DNA of 12,332 nt from an uncultured Candidatus Methylacidiphilales bacterium (GCA_937928665.1 CALFVM010000027.1:1-12332), one strand, 5' to 3'; shown: positions 1 to 7,708, numbered from the stretch's first letter. Notes: a model not told the origin generated them from the sequence alone. Made by a program: numbers and translations.

Positions 1-291
1 GGTCAAACCCTTAACTTGACTTATCAAGGAAATAGTGGAGGAACTGCAACCAATCTGTTTACCTCAGCGGCCATAGCCAATACAGGAGGCAATTGGGTTG
101 GTCAAACCTACAGCTTCAGTGTGCCCACAGGCTATAGCATGATCGTCCTGAAATGGGGTCATGACATGAACAACCCACGCGGTGGGATCGACAATTTGGT
201 CGTGACCGGCACGATTCCCGAACCTTCCTCTTGGGCCTTATTGGCTGCTGGCTTGGGGGCTCTCGTGTGGCTGCGTCGGCGTCGTGCTTGA
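1..291 (+). CDS. PEP-CTERM sorting-domain protein, C-terminal end (5' partial)
   Basis: This is the last 96 codons of a gene that begins before the window; the frame is open from base 1 and ends at TGA 289-291. The visible part is a Gly/Thr/Asn-rich beta-type segment followed by a PEP-CTERM signal: a Pro-Glu-Pro motif (PEPSSW), a hydrophobic stretch rich in Leu/Ala/Gly, and a terminal Arg cluster (RRRR). Proteins with this tail are recognised by an exosortase, which removes the tail during transport to the envelope or exterior. The function of the main body cannot be judged from what is left. The first 60 bases are only 40% G+C by hand count, clearly poorer than the operon downstream. The neighbouring gene carries the same type of tail, so the two may be related surface proteins. 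Confidence 0.88.
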   Translation, partial: GQTLNLTYQGNSGGTATNLFTSAAIANTGGNWVGQTYSFSVPTGYSMIVLKWGHDMNNPRGGIDNLVVTGTIPEPSSWALLAAGLGALVWLRRRRA

Positions 292-390
292 AGTAAGGGT
301 GGGCGGGAAAGCAATCCGGGCTCCTCTTCCACGGACGACTCGGTCCACATGGCGAAAGAGGCATGGATTCACCTGAAATAGAGCCAGCGA

Positions 391-404
391 GTCAACAGCT
401 TGAC
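391..404. promoter_or_regulatory. Inverted repeat GTCAA-CAGC-TTGAC, possible operator
   Basis: A perfect 5-bp inverted repeat (GTCAA / TTGAC) around a 4-base spacer lies in the 140-bp gap before the second PEP-CTERM gene. Its first 13 bases recur exactly at 1901-1913, ahead of the glycosidase-like gene, at nearly the same distance from the signal-peptide ATG (59 versus 63 bases from the start of the motif). TTGACT inside it could act as a -35 box, but no good -10 box sits 16-18 bases downstream. A regulator-binding site is an inference. I saw nothing else recognisable in 292-431. Confidence 0.4.
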
Positions 405-431
405 TGAGAAAGGTCTTTCGGAAAAACGTCA

Positions 432-1280
432 ATGCGCCAATTTGCCAATATGAAGAGATTCCTTTTGCTCATCGGTGCAGCTTTCCTTGCTTCCCAGTTC
501 CACTTCGCAACCGCTCAAGTCGTCGTCATCCAGGACACGTTTACGCCCCCCGTCACCGTAACCAATGACATCAACGGACGGGTGCCCGATGTGGTGCAGA
601 AGGCCGGGGATGCTTGGGGTCGTGACAATGCGGACACTGCCCGCACCCAAGTGGGCGGTGGCACGCTCTACATGACCGAGGGCCAAAAGGGGTTTTCAAA
701 AGCAGCCTTGGAATTTGACCGGACCCTCGGCTTGGTGGCCACTAATCCCTATACCCTCTCCATGTCACTTGCCTTCAACCCTGGAACCGACACCAATGTG
801 CTTTGGTATGGCGGGTTCGGCAATGCCACAGGCGATGGGGGCACGTTTAATGACAATAATGGAAGCGTCATGTTCCGCGTGACCGGGGACACCACGGGCA
901 CATCGTTCAACCTTCAGGCTGGACGGTGGACGGGGGCGTTTACCTTTGTCTCCAGCTTTACCGAAGTGATCAGCCGTCCCACCACTTCGGACCTTTATTC
1001 GTTCGACATCGCGATCCGGGTGGATCCCCTCGCAGCTTCCGACAACATCGAATATTTCGTCAACAGCGTCAGCCTGGGCACCATCACCTATACCGGGAAC
1101 ATTGGCGGCATCTGGATGAAAACCGACGACTGGAATGCCACCACCACGACCGGGATGCGCATCACCAACTTTGAGCTGACGGCGGTGCCGGAACCTTCCA
1201 CCTGGCTCCTCCTCGGGGGTGGGTTGATGGTGCTCGCGATCCTCCGTTCCCGCCGGAAGTCAAAAGACGTCCGGGCTTAG
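432..1280 (+). CDS. PEP-CTERM sorting-domain protein, secreted, function unknown
   Basis: A 282-residue protein with an N-terminal signal peptide (hydrophobic core about residues 10-21, probable cleavage after ATA near residue 28). The mature body is beta-strand-like and rich in Thr, Asn, Asp and Gly, resembling a lectin-type sandwich; no catalytic motif is visible. It ends in a textbook PEP-CTERM tail: V-PEP-STW at about 252-258, a hydrophobic segment about 259-271, then a basic end (RSRRKSK). This predicts export by Sec and processing by an exosortase, with a surface or extracellular matrix role. Start choice: ATG 432 has a weak GGAAA about 7 bases upstream; ATG 450, giving a protein that begins MKRF, is an equally plausible start and gives a more typical signal peptide. 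The YceI-family gene follows after about 32 bp, so the two could be cotranscribed. Confidence 0.88.
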   Translation: MRQFANMKRFLLLIGAAFLASQFHFATAQVVVIQDTFTPPVTVTNDINGRVPDVVQKAGDAWGRDNADTARTQVGGGTLYMTEGQKGFSKAALEFDRTLGLVATNPYTLSMSLAFNPGTDTNVLWYGGFGNATGDGGTFNDNNGSVMFRVTGDTTGTSFNLQAGRWTGAFTFVSSFTEVISRPTTSDLYSFDIAIRVDPLAASDNIEYFVNSVSLGTITYTGNIGGIWMKTDDWNATTTTGMRITNFELTAVPEPSTWLLLGGGLMVLAILRSRRKSKDVRA

Positions 1281-1312
1281 CCCTGCATCCGGGTTTGTTG
1301 ATCACTCGCCCC

Positions 1313-1888
1313 ATGCATCGCCTCGTCCTTCTCAGCCTCGTCGGTGCATGGTTCGTTGGTCAAGCTGCCGCTCAAGACCGGTTTCTGATCGATCCCGAGA
1401 GCTCTGCGGTCACCTTCAAAATCAGGAAACACGGGGTCACTTGGGTTGATGGTTCCTTCAAGAAGTTGGAGGGTTTGGGTTTCTTTGATCCCTCTAACCC
1501 GGCGAATTCTCGGATTGAGGTGCAGGTAGAAGCGGCCAGTGTGGATACAGCCAACGACAAGCGGGACAACGCCCTGCGCGGTTCCGACTACTTCAACGTC
1601 GCCGCTCATCCGCACCTTACCTTCAAGAGCCTTTCTGCCTCTGCCGGAGAAAACGGTTCCCTCCTGGTAGAAGGCGAGTTCACCATGCTTGGCGTCACCA
1701 AAACACTAACCATCCCGGTGACCATTCAACCACCGGTCATGGAAGGGGATCGGGAGGTGCGGATGGGCGAAGCCAGCTTCACGATCAGGCGTTCCGACTT
1801 TGGTATGACGACCAACCCCATGATGATCGGTGACGACGTGCATATCTCCCTCAAGCTCAAAGCCATCCGTCAATCCGACCCCTCCTAA
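1313..1888 (+). CDS. YceI family periplasmic protein
   Basis: A 191-residue protein, the usual length for the YceI (lipocalin-like, isoprenoid-binding) family. It has a signal peptide (residues 1-20, likely cut after QAAA before QDRF). The mature part shows family features in order: a start resembling 'w.iDp.hS.v.F.i.H' (FLIDPESSAVTFKIRKHG, 24-41), an Asp-rich segment with the 'R..aLrg.dyFnv..HP.l.FkS' pattern (84-107), the 'G.ftmlGvTk.l.ipv' strand (121-136), and the terminal 'F.irRsDFGM' (156-165) with IGDDV (172-176). YceI proteins form a beta-barrel that binds a long hydrophobic ligand such as a polyprenoid; the ligand here is unknown. ATG 1313 is chosen because it begins right at the signal peptide; TTG 1295 in the same frame would add six residues. 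No Shine-Dalgarno is evident. The gene sits between a PEP-CTERM gene and the hydrolase operon and has no obvious link to either. Confidence 0.93.
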   Translation: MHRLVLLSLVGAWFVGQAAAQDRFLIDPESSAVTFKIRKHGVTWVDGSFKKLEGLGFFDPSNPANSRIEVQVEAASVDTANDKRDNALRGSDYFNVAAHPHLTFKSLSASAGENGSLLVEGEFTMLGVTKTLTIPVTIQPPVMEGDREVRMGEASFTIRRSDFGMTTNPMMIGDDVHISLKLKAIRQSDPS

Positions 1889-1900
1889 AGTTCTCGCGGG

Positions 1901-1914
1901 GTCAACAGCTTGAT
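1901..1914. promoter_or_regulatory. Second copy of the GTCAACAGCTTGA motif, possible operator
   Basis: Thirteen bases identical to 391-403 lie in the 75-bp gap before the first operon gene; here the final palindrome base is T, so the arms are GTCAA/TTGAT. The motif starts 63 bases before ATG 1964. The same gap contains a short A/T-rich stretch (1951-1958) just ahead of the start codon but no convincing -35/-10 pair. A common regulator or promoter element for the two transcription units is inferred from the shared sequence and spacing. Confidence 0.4.
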
Positions 1915-1963
1915 ACAGTCGCGGTTTGGGCTCGTCTCTCCACCGTTAGAAACTATACCTCCT

Positions 1964-3139
1964 ATGAAACGTCTGCTCCACCTTTCCCTGACCGCCCTCT
2001 TCTTTGCCTCGGTCTTGCCTCTCTCCGCCCAGCGAATCGATCTGGGCACCAATCTCTGGAATGCCGGCTGGCATAAGGAAGATGATATCTTCCTGCCCTC
2101 CATCAAACGGGTCAATCCGGATGACCGCAATCCCTGGAACCCGCAATTCCTCAAAGACCTGCGCCCCTTCTCGACCATCCGGTTCATGGACTGGAGTAAC
2201 GTCAACAACGCCACCCGCACCCAGTTTTCCCAGCGCAAACTCAAAACCGACCCTAACCAGGTGCCTGCGGCCTACGAGTGGATGATCGATCTTTGCAACC
2301 GGGAGAAGAAGAACATCTGGCTGTGCATTCCCCATGGGGCGGACTGGGATTATTCCCTCCATCTGGCCAATTTACTCAAATACGGCAGCGATAAGGACGG
2401 CACCCCACGGACCTCCGGCCGCGGCACCAACCCGCCTCTGGACAGTTCACTGAAAATCTACATCGAATACTCCAACGAGACCTGGAACGGCCAGTTCACC
2501 CAGGCGGCTTACGTCCGGCAAAAAGGGGCCGAACTCGGTCTGCCCGGAGGAGACGACAACATGCGCGGCGCGGCCTATCACGTTTATGCGGCCATGAAAC
2601 ACTTCGAAAACTTTGAAAAAGTCTTCGGGAAGAACAGTCCGCAGTTGGTCAAAGTCATTGCTGCTTTCTCGACCTGGGACGGCGTCGCCCGCCACATGAC
2701 CTCCGTGCTGGATGACAAAAAGGTCAACCCGAACCGGATCAAAGCGGATGCCCTGGCCATCGCCCCTTACTTCGGCCACAACGTCAATGGCAACGACCCG
2801 GACTGGGCCCAAAAAATGCGCGAGGACATTGCCAAGGTGGCCGACAAATGCGCCACCCACCAACAGATTGCCAAGGCAGCCAAACTCAAGCTGATCGCTT
2901 ACGAGGGCGGCCAGCACATCACCCGTGGCGCCAACAAGGTCAATTCGGATCCCGAGATGGAAAAACTCTATCTGGAATACTTCAAAGCCATCGGCAAATA
3001 CTTCGACGGCGTTTTCTGTCACTATGCCCATGTGGGCGGCGACGGGGATGGAGGCGCCTGGGGTGCGCTGAAGTTCACCGGGCAAAATCCCAAGGACGCT
3101 CCTAAATACAAAGCGTTGCAAACCATCTCCGGGCGCTAG
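1964..3139 (+). CDS. Secreted TIM-barrel glycoside hydrolase candidate
   Basis: A 391-residue protein with a clear signal peptide (MKRLLHLSL..., cleavage likely after LSA at 20-22). The mature protein has the look of a single (beta/alpha)8 glycosidase domain. Two glutamate motifs resemble clan GH-A active sites: YIEYSNETWN (166-175), with E172 after Asn as candidate acid/base, and LIAYEGGQH (310-318), with E314 as candidate nucleophile. The SNE.WN and YEGGQ pairs recur in secreted proteins often annotated only as 'cellulose-binding', so I assign no GH family. Aromatic residues (W32, W36, W58, W77, W120, W128, W174, W238) are spread along the chain as expected for a sugar-binding cleft. ATG 1964 is preferred because the signal peptide starts there; the frame is open 18 codons further upstream. 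No accessory domain follows. It is the first gene of the apparent operon, 21 bp before the next. Confidence 0.72.
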   Translation: MKRLLHLSLTALFFASVLPLSAQRIDLGTNLWNAGWHKEDDIFLPSIKRVNPDDRNPWNPQFLKDLRPFSTIRFMDWSNVNNATRTQFSQRKLKTDPNQVPAAYEWMIDLCNREKKNIWLCIPHGADWDYSLHLANLLKYGSDKDGTPRTSGRGTNPPLDSSLKIYIEYSNETWNGQFTQAAYVRQKGAELGLPGGDDNMRGAAYHVYAAMKHFENFEKVFGKNSPQLVKVIAAFSTWDGVARHMTSVLDDKKVNPNRIKADALAIAPYFGHNVNGNDPDWAQKMREDIAKVADKCATHQQIAKAAKLKLIAYEGGQHITRGANKVNSDPEMEKLYLEYFKAIGKYFDGVFCHYAHVGGDGDGGAWGALKFTGQNPKDAPKYKALQTISGR

Positions 3140-3160
3140 GATCGGAGCGGGACTGAGGTC

Positions 3161-5245
3161 ATGATCACATTGCCGCCGGATTACGCGGAGCGGGTTTATG
3201 CCGGTGTTTTGGGCAAGCTCATTGGGGTCTATCTGGGACGCCCTTTTGAGCAATGGTCGCACGAGGCCATTGCCCAAAGATGGGGGGAGATCACCCGCTA
3301 TGTCCATGCCGACCAAGGCGTGCCGCTGGTGGTCAGTGATGATGACATCACCGGCACCTTCACCTTCATCCGTGCCCTGATCGATCACCCCAGCGGGGCT
3401 TCGATCACCTCCCGGGAAATCGGCCAGACCTGGCTCAACTACATCGCGGAAAACCGGCACATCCTCTGGTGGGGCGGCCTGGGTCAATCGACTGAGCACA
3501 CCGCCTTCCTGCGTCTAAAAGACGGCATCGAGGCCCCCCGCAGTGGGTCGATCGAACTCAACGGCCGGGCCGTGGCCGAGGAAATCGGCGCGCAAATCTT
3601 CATCGACGGCTGGGCCATGGTGGCTCCCAACCAACCGGACCTGGCCGCCCGGCTGGCCCGCGAAGCCGCCCGGGTCAGTCACGATGGCGAAGCCGTGCAC
3701 GGAGCGGTCATGCTGGCGGTGATGGAGTCGCTGGCCTTTGCCGAATCCGACATCGACCGCCTGCTCGATGCCGGCCTGGCCCGAATTCCGTCCGATGGTG
3801 AGATCGCCCGGATGATCGCGGATGTCCGCCGCTGGCACCGGGAAGACGGCGATTGGCGGGTCACCCTGCGCCGCATTCAGCAACACTGGGGCTACCGGCG
3901 TTACGGCACCGGCTGCCCGATGGTCTCCAACCACGCTCTCATTATTCTGGCCCTGCTTTACGGAGCGGGAGATTTCGATCGCTCGATGATGATCGTCAAC
4001 ACATCCGGTTATGACACCGATTGCAACTCCGGCAACCTGGGATGCTTGTTAGGGCTACGCAACGGGCTGGCTACCTTCCGCAGCGGCACCGATTGGCGCA
4101 CCCCGGTCAACGATCGCCTCCTGCAACCGGCTGGAGATGGCCACCGCGGGGTGACCGATGCGGCCCGCGTGGCGCAGGAGTTGGTCAACATCGGACGCAA
4201 GCTGGCCGGCCTCGATCCCTGGCGACCCAAGGACGGCGTTCGCTATCCCTTTGCCCTGCCAGGAGCCACGCATGGCTTTGCCCCCTCCGATCTTTGCCCC
4301 CGCGCCGCGCGGGCGGAGGCGGTAGAAGGCGGTCTGCGGCTGACGGTGATCGATCCCGCCCTGCGGGCCGATGCGGAAGTGGCCACGTTCCTCTCCCCGG
4401 AGGAGCGCAAGATGGGCAACTACGGCACCGCCGCCACCCCCACGCTCTACAGCGGCCAAACTCTCCGTGCCCGTGTCTCCGCGCCGGCTTCCAACCGCGG
4501 CCCCGTCCAGGCCCGTCTGATGGCCCGCGCCTATGCGGGTGAGGAAACACTCGATTTGCACGAATCCGCCACCGTCGAAATCGCGCCGGGCGCGGGTGCC
4601 GATCTGGAATGGACGGTTCCTTCCTCTGGCCCCTGGCCTTACGCCCGGGCCGGAGTCTCGATGACCGGTGCTGCGGGTGATGGGTTAGACCTGGAATGGA
4701 TGGACTGGAGCGGAGTGCCCTGCCTGGCCTTGAGCCGCCCGGAGGGTGCGGTCGATCAGTGGCAAAGACCGAGCGTCATCAGCAAAATGTTCCTTCAGGC
4801 GGTCGATCACTTCGGCGGCTACCCCGACATGCCCTTTCATATCGCTCAGAATCATGGCCGGGGGATTGCCCACATCGGCACTGAGGAGTGGCGCGACTAC
4901 ATGGTCCGAGCCCGCCTTCGCCCCACCGTGGGGCGGGCCTTTGGCCTCGCCGCCCGCGTCCGCGGTCTGACCCGCTACATCGCCCTGGAGCTGGTGGAGG
5001 GCGGCACCGCCCGGCTCGTTTGCTGGAATCACCAGCCGCGCGTTTTGGCGGAAGTGCCTTTCCCCTGGGCCTTGCGGGAGTTCGTTGATTTCGAGATTGA
5101 GGTGAGGGGAAGCCAGGTCACCGGACGCCTCAATGGCCAGGCCCTCTTGCAAGCCGATAATCCCGGCGGACCCGAATCCGGCGGTGTGGGTTTCGTGGCG
5201 GAAGTGGCGCGATTTGAGGCGGCCACCCTGGAGGTTATTCCGTGA
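3161..5245 (+). CDS. ADP-ribosylglycohydrolase-fold protein with C-terminal lectin-like domain
   Basis: A 694-residue protein without a signal peptide, so probably cytoplasmic. Residues about 8-350 match the ADP-ribosylglycohydrolase (ARH/DraG, COG1397) all-alpha fold: GKLIGVYLGRP (18-28) at the position of the usual GDALG motif, an acidic SDDDITGTF (59-67) for the DDT metal-binding motif, SHDGEAVHGA (173-182), and SGYDTDCNSGNLG (282-294) for the GGDTD metal motif. The Asp of the first motif is replaced by Val23, while D60-D62, D285 and D287 are kept. Residues about 365-540 are beta-rich, and about 545-694 look like a concanavalin/LamG-type sandwich (GRGIAHIGTEEWRDY ... DFEIEVRG ... GRLNGQ ... 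GGVGFVAE). Standard ARH enzymes are about 300-350 residues, so this is a long fusion. Its place among carbohydrate genes suggests a glycosidic rather than protein-ADP-ribose substrate, which is an inference. GAGG just upstream lies only 2 bases from ATG 3161, so ribosome binding is unclear. Confidence 0.85.
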   Translation: MITLPPDYAERVYAGVLGKLIGVYLGRPFEQWSHEAIAQRWGEITRYVHADQGVPLVVSDDDITGTFTFIRALIDHPSGASITSREIGQTWLNYIAENRHILWWGGLGQSTEHTAFLRLKDGIEAPRSGSIELNGRAVAEEIGAQIFIDGWAMVAPNQPDLAARLAREAARVSHDGEAVHGAVMLAVMESLAFAESDIDRLLDAGLARIPSDGEIARMIADVRRWHREDGDWRVTLRRIQQHWGYRRYGTGCPMVSNHALIILALLYGAGDFDRSMMIVNTSGYDTDCNSGNLGCLLGLRNGLATFRSGTDWRTPVNDRLLQPAGDGHRGVTDAARVAQELVNIGRKLAGLDPWRPKDGVRYPFALPGATHGFAPSDLCPRAARAEAVEGGLRLTVIDPALRADAEVATFLSPEERKMGNYGTAATPTLYSGQTLRARVSAPASNRGPVQARLMARAYAGEETLDLHESATVEIAPGAGADLEWTVPSSGPWPYARAGVSMTGAAGDGLDLEWMDWSGVPCLALSRPEGAVDQWQRPSVISKMFLQAVDHFGGYPDMPFHIAQNHGRGIAHIGTEEWRDYMVRARLRPTVGRAFGLAARVRGLTRYIALELVEGGTARLVCWNHQPRVLAEVPFPWALREFVDFEIEVRGSQVTGRLNGQALLQADNPGGPESGGVGFVAEVARFEAATLEVIP
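5230..5234 (+). promoter_or_regulatory. Shine-Dalgarno GGAGG deciding a GTG start
   Basis: GGAGG ends 7 bases before GTG 5242, inside the last codons of the upstream gene. It is the best ribosome-binding site I see in the window and supports GTG as the true start of the SGNH-like gene, whose signal peptide begins exactly there. Confidence 0.75.
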
Positions 5246-7683
5246 AGTTAGGTCCGGTTTTTGCCTGCCTCGTGCTTCTCGCCTTTACCGTCCTGGCCCA
5301 GGCGGCCGAGCCCTACCGCCTCTACCTCATCGGCAACAGCCTGACGGACCAGCTCGATTACGACCGCTTCAAAAAAATGGTCGAGGCCGGCGGTGAGCAG
5401 ATCACGCTGGGTTCCCAGCGGGTTCCCGGTGCTCCCATCGGCTGGTTTGTCCGCAATCCGGATTCCGGCTTTACCATGGAGCCTTTTGGCAAGTATCCCA
5501 AGGCGCTGAGCGAATACGAGTGGGACGGCCTTTCCTTCCAGCCCTTTCAGTGGGGCTTCGACGAGAACATCAAGGACATGCCCAAGATCCTCGAGGTGCT
5601 CTACGCCAAGAGCCCCCAGGCCCAAGTGTATATCTACGCCCAATGGCCTTACGGGGAAAAGGGAGGCGACTGGACCCGCCGCTGGCTCGAACCCCGCAAG
5701 ACCAACATCATGTCCCGGGATGAATACGAAACCCACGTCACCTGGCTGCGGCAAAATTATCCCGACCGCAAACCGGCCAAACTCATTCCGGTCGGCCATG
5801 TCCTCCACGTGCTCGACCAGCGGGCCAAGGCCGGCCTGGTCCCCGGCCTCACCACGATGTGGGACTGGTATATCGACGCTGTCCACGTCAACAACGTGGT
5901 TAACTTCACCATCGGTTCCACCTTCTACGCCGTGATTTTTGGCAAAAGCCCGGTCGGACTGCCGCACGAGATGTATAATCATGCCGACAGCCGGGTGCGG
6001 ATCACTCCTGAACTGGCCCGGCTGATTCAGGAAACCGTATGGCAAGTCGTGGCCACTCACCCGATGACTGGCGTCACCGAGGCCCGCAAGGTTGAAATCC
6101 TGACTCCCCGTCTGGAGCCCGCCATCGCCGGCAGTGACTATCAACAGGCCTTGCAAAGCGCTTTCGGCGGCGGCCCGGCCCGCTGGGCCGTCCGGGGCAG
6201 TCTGCCCGAAGGCGTCACGCTCGATCCGAGCGGAATGCTCACCGGTCGCCCCACTGCGGCTGGGCAGACCGAGGTCACCCTCCAGGCCGAAGGGCCGGAT
6301 GGCTCGAAAGCGGAGCAAACCTACACCCTCACCGTGGCTCCCGACACCGAGCCGGTCATCACTGATACGGCATTGCCCGCGCTTACCCAGGGGGTCTATC
6401 TCCGCCAGCAACTCAAGGCGGAAAGCAACAACCCGCCCCTGAGCTGGTCGGTCGGCCCCGCTTCCGCCCTGCCGGTCGGCCTGCGCCTGAGCGAAGGCGG
6501 CATCCTCGAAGGCACCCCCGGTTTTGCCGGCCCCTATCGAGTCGAACTCCGCGTCACCGATGGCGACACCGAGAACCCGGATACCGCCACCAAAATCTTC
6601 GAAGGCACAGTGGCTCCGGCCGGTGCCGATGTGGCTTTTGCCCGGATGGTGCCTTCCGCCCCGGAAGTCAATGGGAACCCGGAGGGCAAGCCCTGGGACT
6701 TCAGCCGTCACCCTCTCCGAGTCATCGAAGGCCAACCGGAAGCCACCGCCGCGCTCGACTTCGGCTGGTTCGAGCGCCGCTTCTTCGCTGCACTCAAGGT
6801 CGTTGATCCCCATCCGGTCGATGGAGCCGAGGGCGACCGCGGTGCCCTCTTCCTCGATGGAAAAAACAACCGGGAGGAAATCTACAATTGGGATGACTGG
6901 CGCTTCGCCGCCGGACCGGGCGGGTGGGCGGAAAAACTCGGTGGTTTTTGGCACCACGGCACCCGTCACAGCAAACAACCCGATGGTTACTTCCTCGAAC
7001 AAAGTGCCGCACTCGAAGCCCTCGGCCATGAACGCCTCGGCTCCCAGGGCCCGGTCGGTTATGCGCTCGGCCTCGATGCCCTGGTCACCGATCGTTCCAC
7101 GGCGGGCGGACCCGTGCTCGGCACCCTGGCCTGGAGCGGATCGGAAGCCAACTGGACCCAGCCGAACCGCTACCGCACGGTCATCCTCCTGCCGCCCGAT
7201 CCGAAGGCCGGCGTCCCCGTGCTCGGTATCCGTTGCGGGCGCGAAGGCGGCGTTTACGCCTGGTCCACCCACCGGGCCTATCAAGGGGACCGCATTGCCG
7301 AAGGCGGCAGCAGCGGCGGACGTCACGTCAAGCTCGAGGGCGTGGCCGATCCCGATCTCTTCCATTACTGGCGCGAGGGTGAGTCGTTCCAATACCGGCT
7401 CATCGTGCCCAAGGGCAACTACCGCGTCGTCTTCACCTTCTGCCAGAACACAGAAAAAGAAACCGCCCCCGGCGAAAATGTCTTTGACGTCTCCATCGAT
7501 GGCCAGGTGAAACTCGCCGCCTACGACATCGTGGCCCGGGCCGGCGGGATCAATAAAGCGGTCGAAGCCACCGCCGAAACCACTGTGGCCAACGGTGAGA
7601 TGCTCATTGAATTCAAGGCCACCAAGGGCAAAGCCCGCGTCTCCGGCATCCACCTCTCCCGCCTCGCCCCCGTTCAACCCTAA
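5242..7683 (+). CDS. Secreted SGNH-hydrolase-like protein with putative-Ig repeats, CBM9-like and malectin-like domains
   Basis: An 813-residue exported protein. Signal peptide 1-22 (cut likely after AQAA or AQA). Residues 25-275 form an SGNH-like domain: LYLIGNSLTDQ (27-37) supplies candidate nucleophile S33, and IDAVHVN (211-217) gives D212 and H215 in the usual DxxH arrangement. The classical GxND block is missing; SFQPFQWGFDE (98-108) stands in that region. Residues about 283-366 and 370-456 are two putative-Ig (He_PIG-type) repeats, each with 'LP.G..L...G.L.G.P...G'. About 465-650 resembles a CBM9/DOMON-type sugar-binding sandwich, and about 660-808 resembles malectin (ending KGKARVSGIHLSRL). 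The likely role is a carbohydrate esterase or lectin-like enzyme outside the inner membrane. GTG start overlaps the previous TGA by four bases, implying translational coupling. The substrate and actual catalytic activity are unknown. Confidence 0.78.
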   Translation: MKLGPVFACLVLLAFTVLAQAAEPYRLYLIGNSLTDQLDYDRFKKMVEAGGEQITLGSQRVPGAPIGWFVRNPDSGFTMEPFGKYPKALSEYEWDGLSFQPFQWGFDENIKDMPKILEVLYAKSPQAQVYIYAQWPYGEKGGDWTRRWLEPRKTNIMSRDEYETHVTWLRQNYPDRKPAKLIPVGHVLHVLDQRAKAGLVPGLTTMWDWYIDAVHVNNVVNFTIGSTFYAVIFGKSPVGLPHEMYNHADSRVRITPELARLIQETVWQVVATHPMTGVTEARKVEILTPRLEPAIAGSDYQQALQSAFGGGPARWAVRGSLPEGVTLDPSGMLTGRPTAAGQTEVTLQAEGPDGSKAEQTYTLTVAPDTEPVITDTALPALTQGVYLRQQLKAESNNPPLSWSVGPASALPVGLRLSEGGILEGTPGFAGPYRVELRVTDGDTENPDTATKIFEGTVAPAGADVAFARMVPSAPEVNGNPEGKPWDFSRHPLRVIEGQPEATAALDFGWFERRFFAALKVVDPHPVDGAEGDRGALFLDGKNNREEIYNWDDWRFAAGPGGWAEKLGGFWHHGTRHSKQPDGYFLEQSAALEALGHERLGSQGPVGYALGLDALVTDRSTAGGPVLGTLAWSGSEANWTQPNRYRTVILLPPDPKAGVPVLGIRCGREGGVYAWSTHRAYQGDRIAEGGSSGGRHVKLEGVADPDLFHYWREGESFQYRLIVPKGNYRVVFTFCQNTEKETAPGENVFDVSIDGQVKLAAYDIVARAGGINKAVEATAETTVANGEMLIEFKATKGKARVSGIHLSRLAPVQP

Positions 7684-7708
7684 CCGCCATGCCTGTCACT
7701 GATCGTTT

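Noticed and set aside
2..20. GTCAA and TTGAC also occur at 2-6 and 16-20, resembling the upstream palindrome
   Set aside because: The spacing differs (9 rather than 4 bases) and they lie inside coding sequence, so this looks like coincidence.
334..347. Small hairpin GGAC-N6-GTCC downstream of the first PEP-CTERM gene, considered as a terminator
   Set aside because: The stem is only four base pairs and no T-rich run follows it.
1274..1284. Short hairpin GGGC-TTA-GCCC spanning the stop of the second PEP-CTERM gene
   Set aside because: The stem is four base pairs, overlaps the stop codon and has no T tract; too weak to call a terminator.
5248..7677. An 809-codon open frame on the minus strand, nearly the full length of the SGNH-like gene
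   Set aside because: It mirrors the plus-strand gene codon for codon, as expected where GC-rich third positions suppress stop codons on the other strand. Its translation shows no recognisable domain, while the plus-strand product has a signal peptide and several domains.
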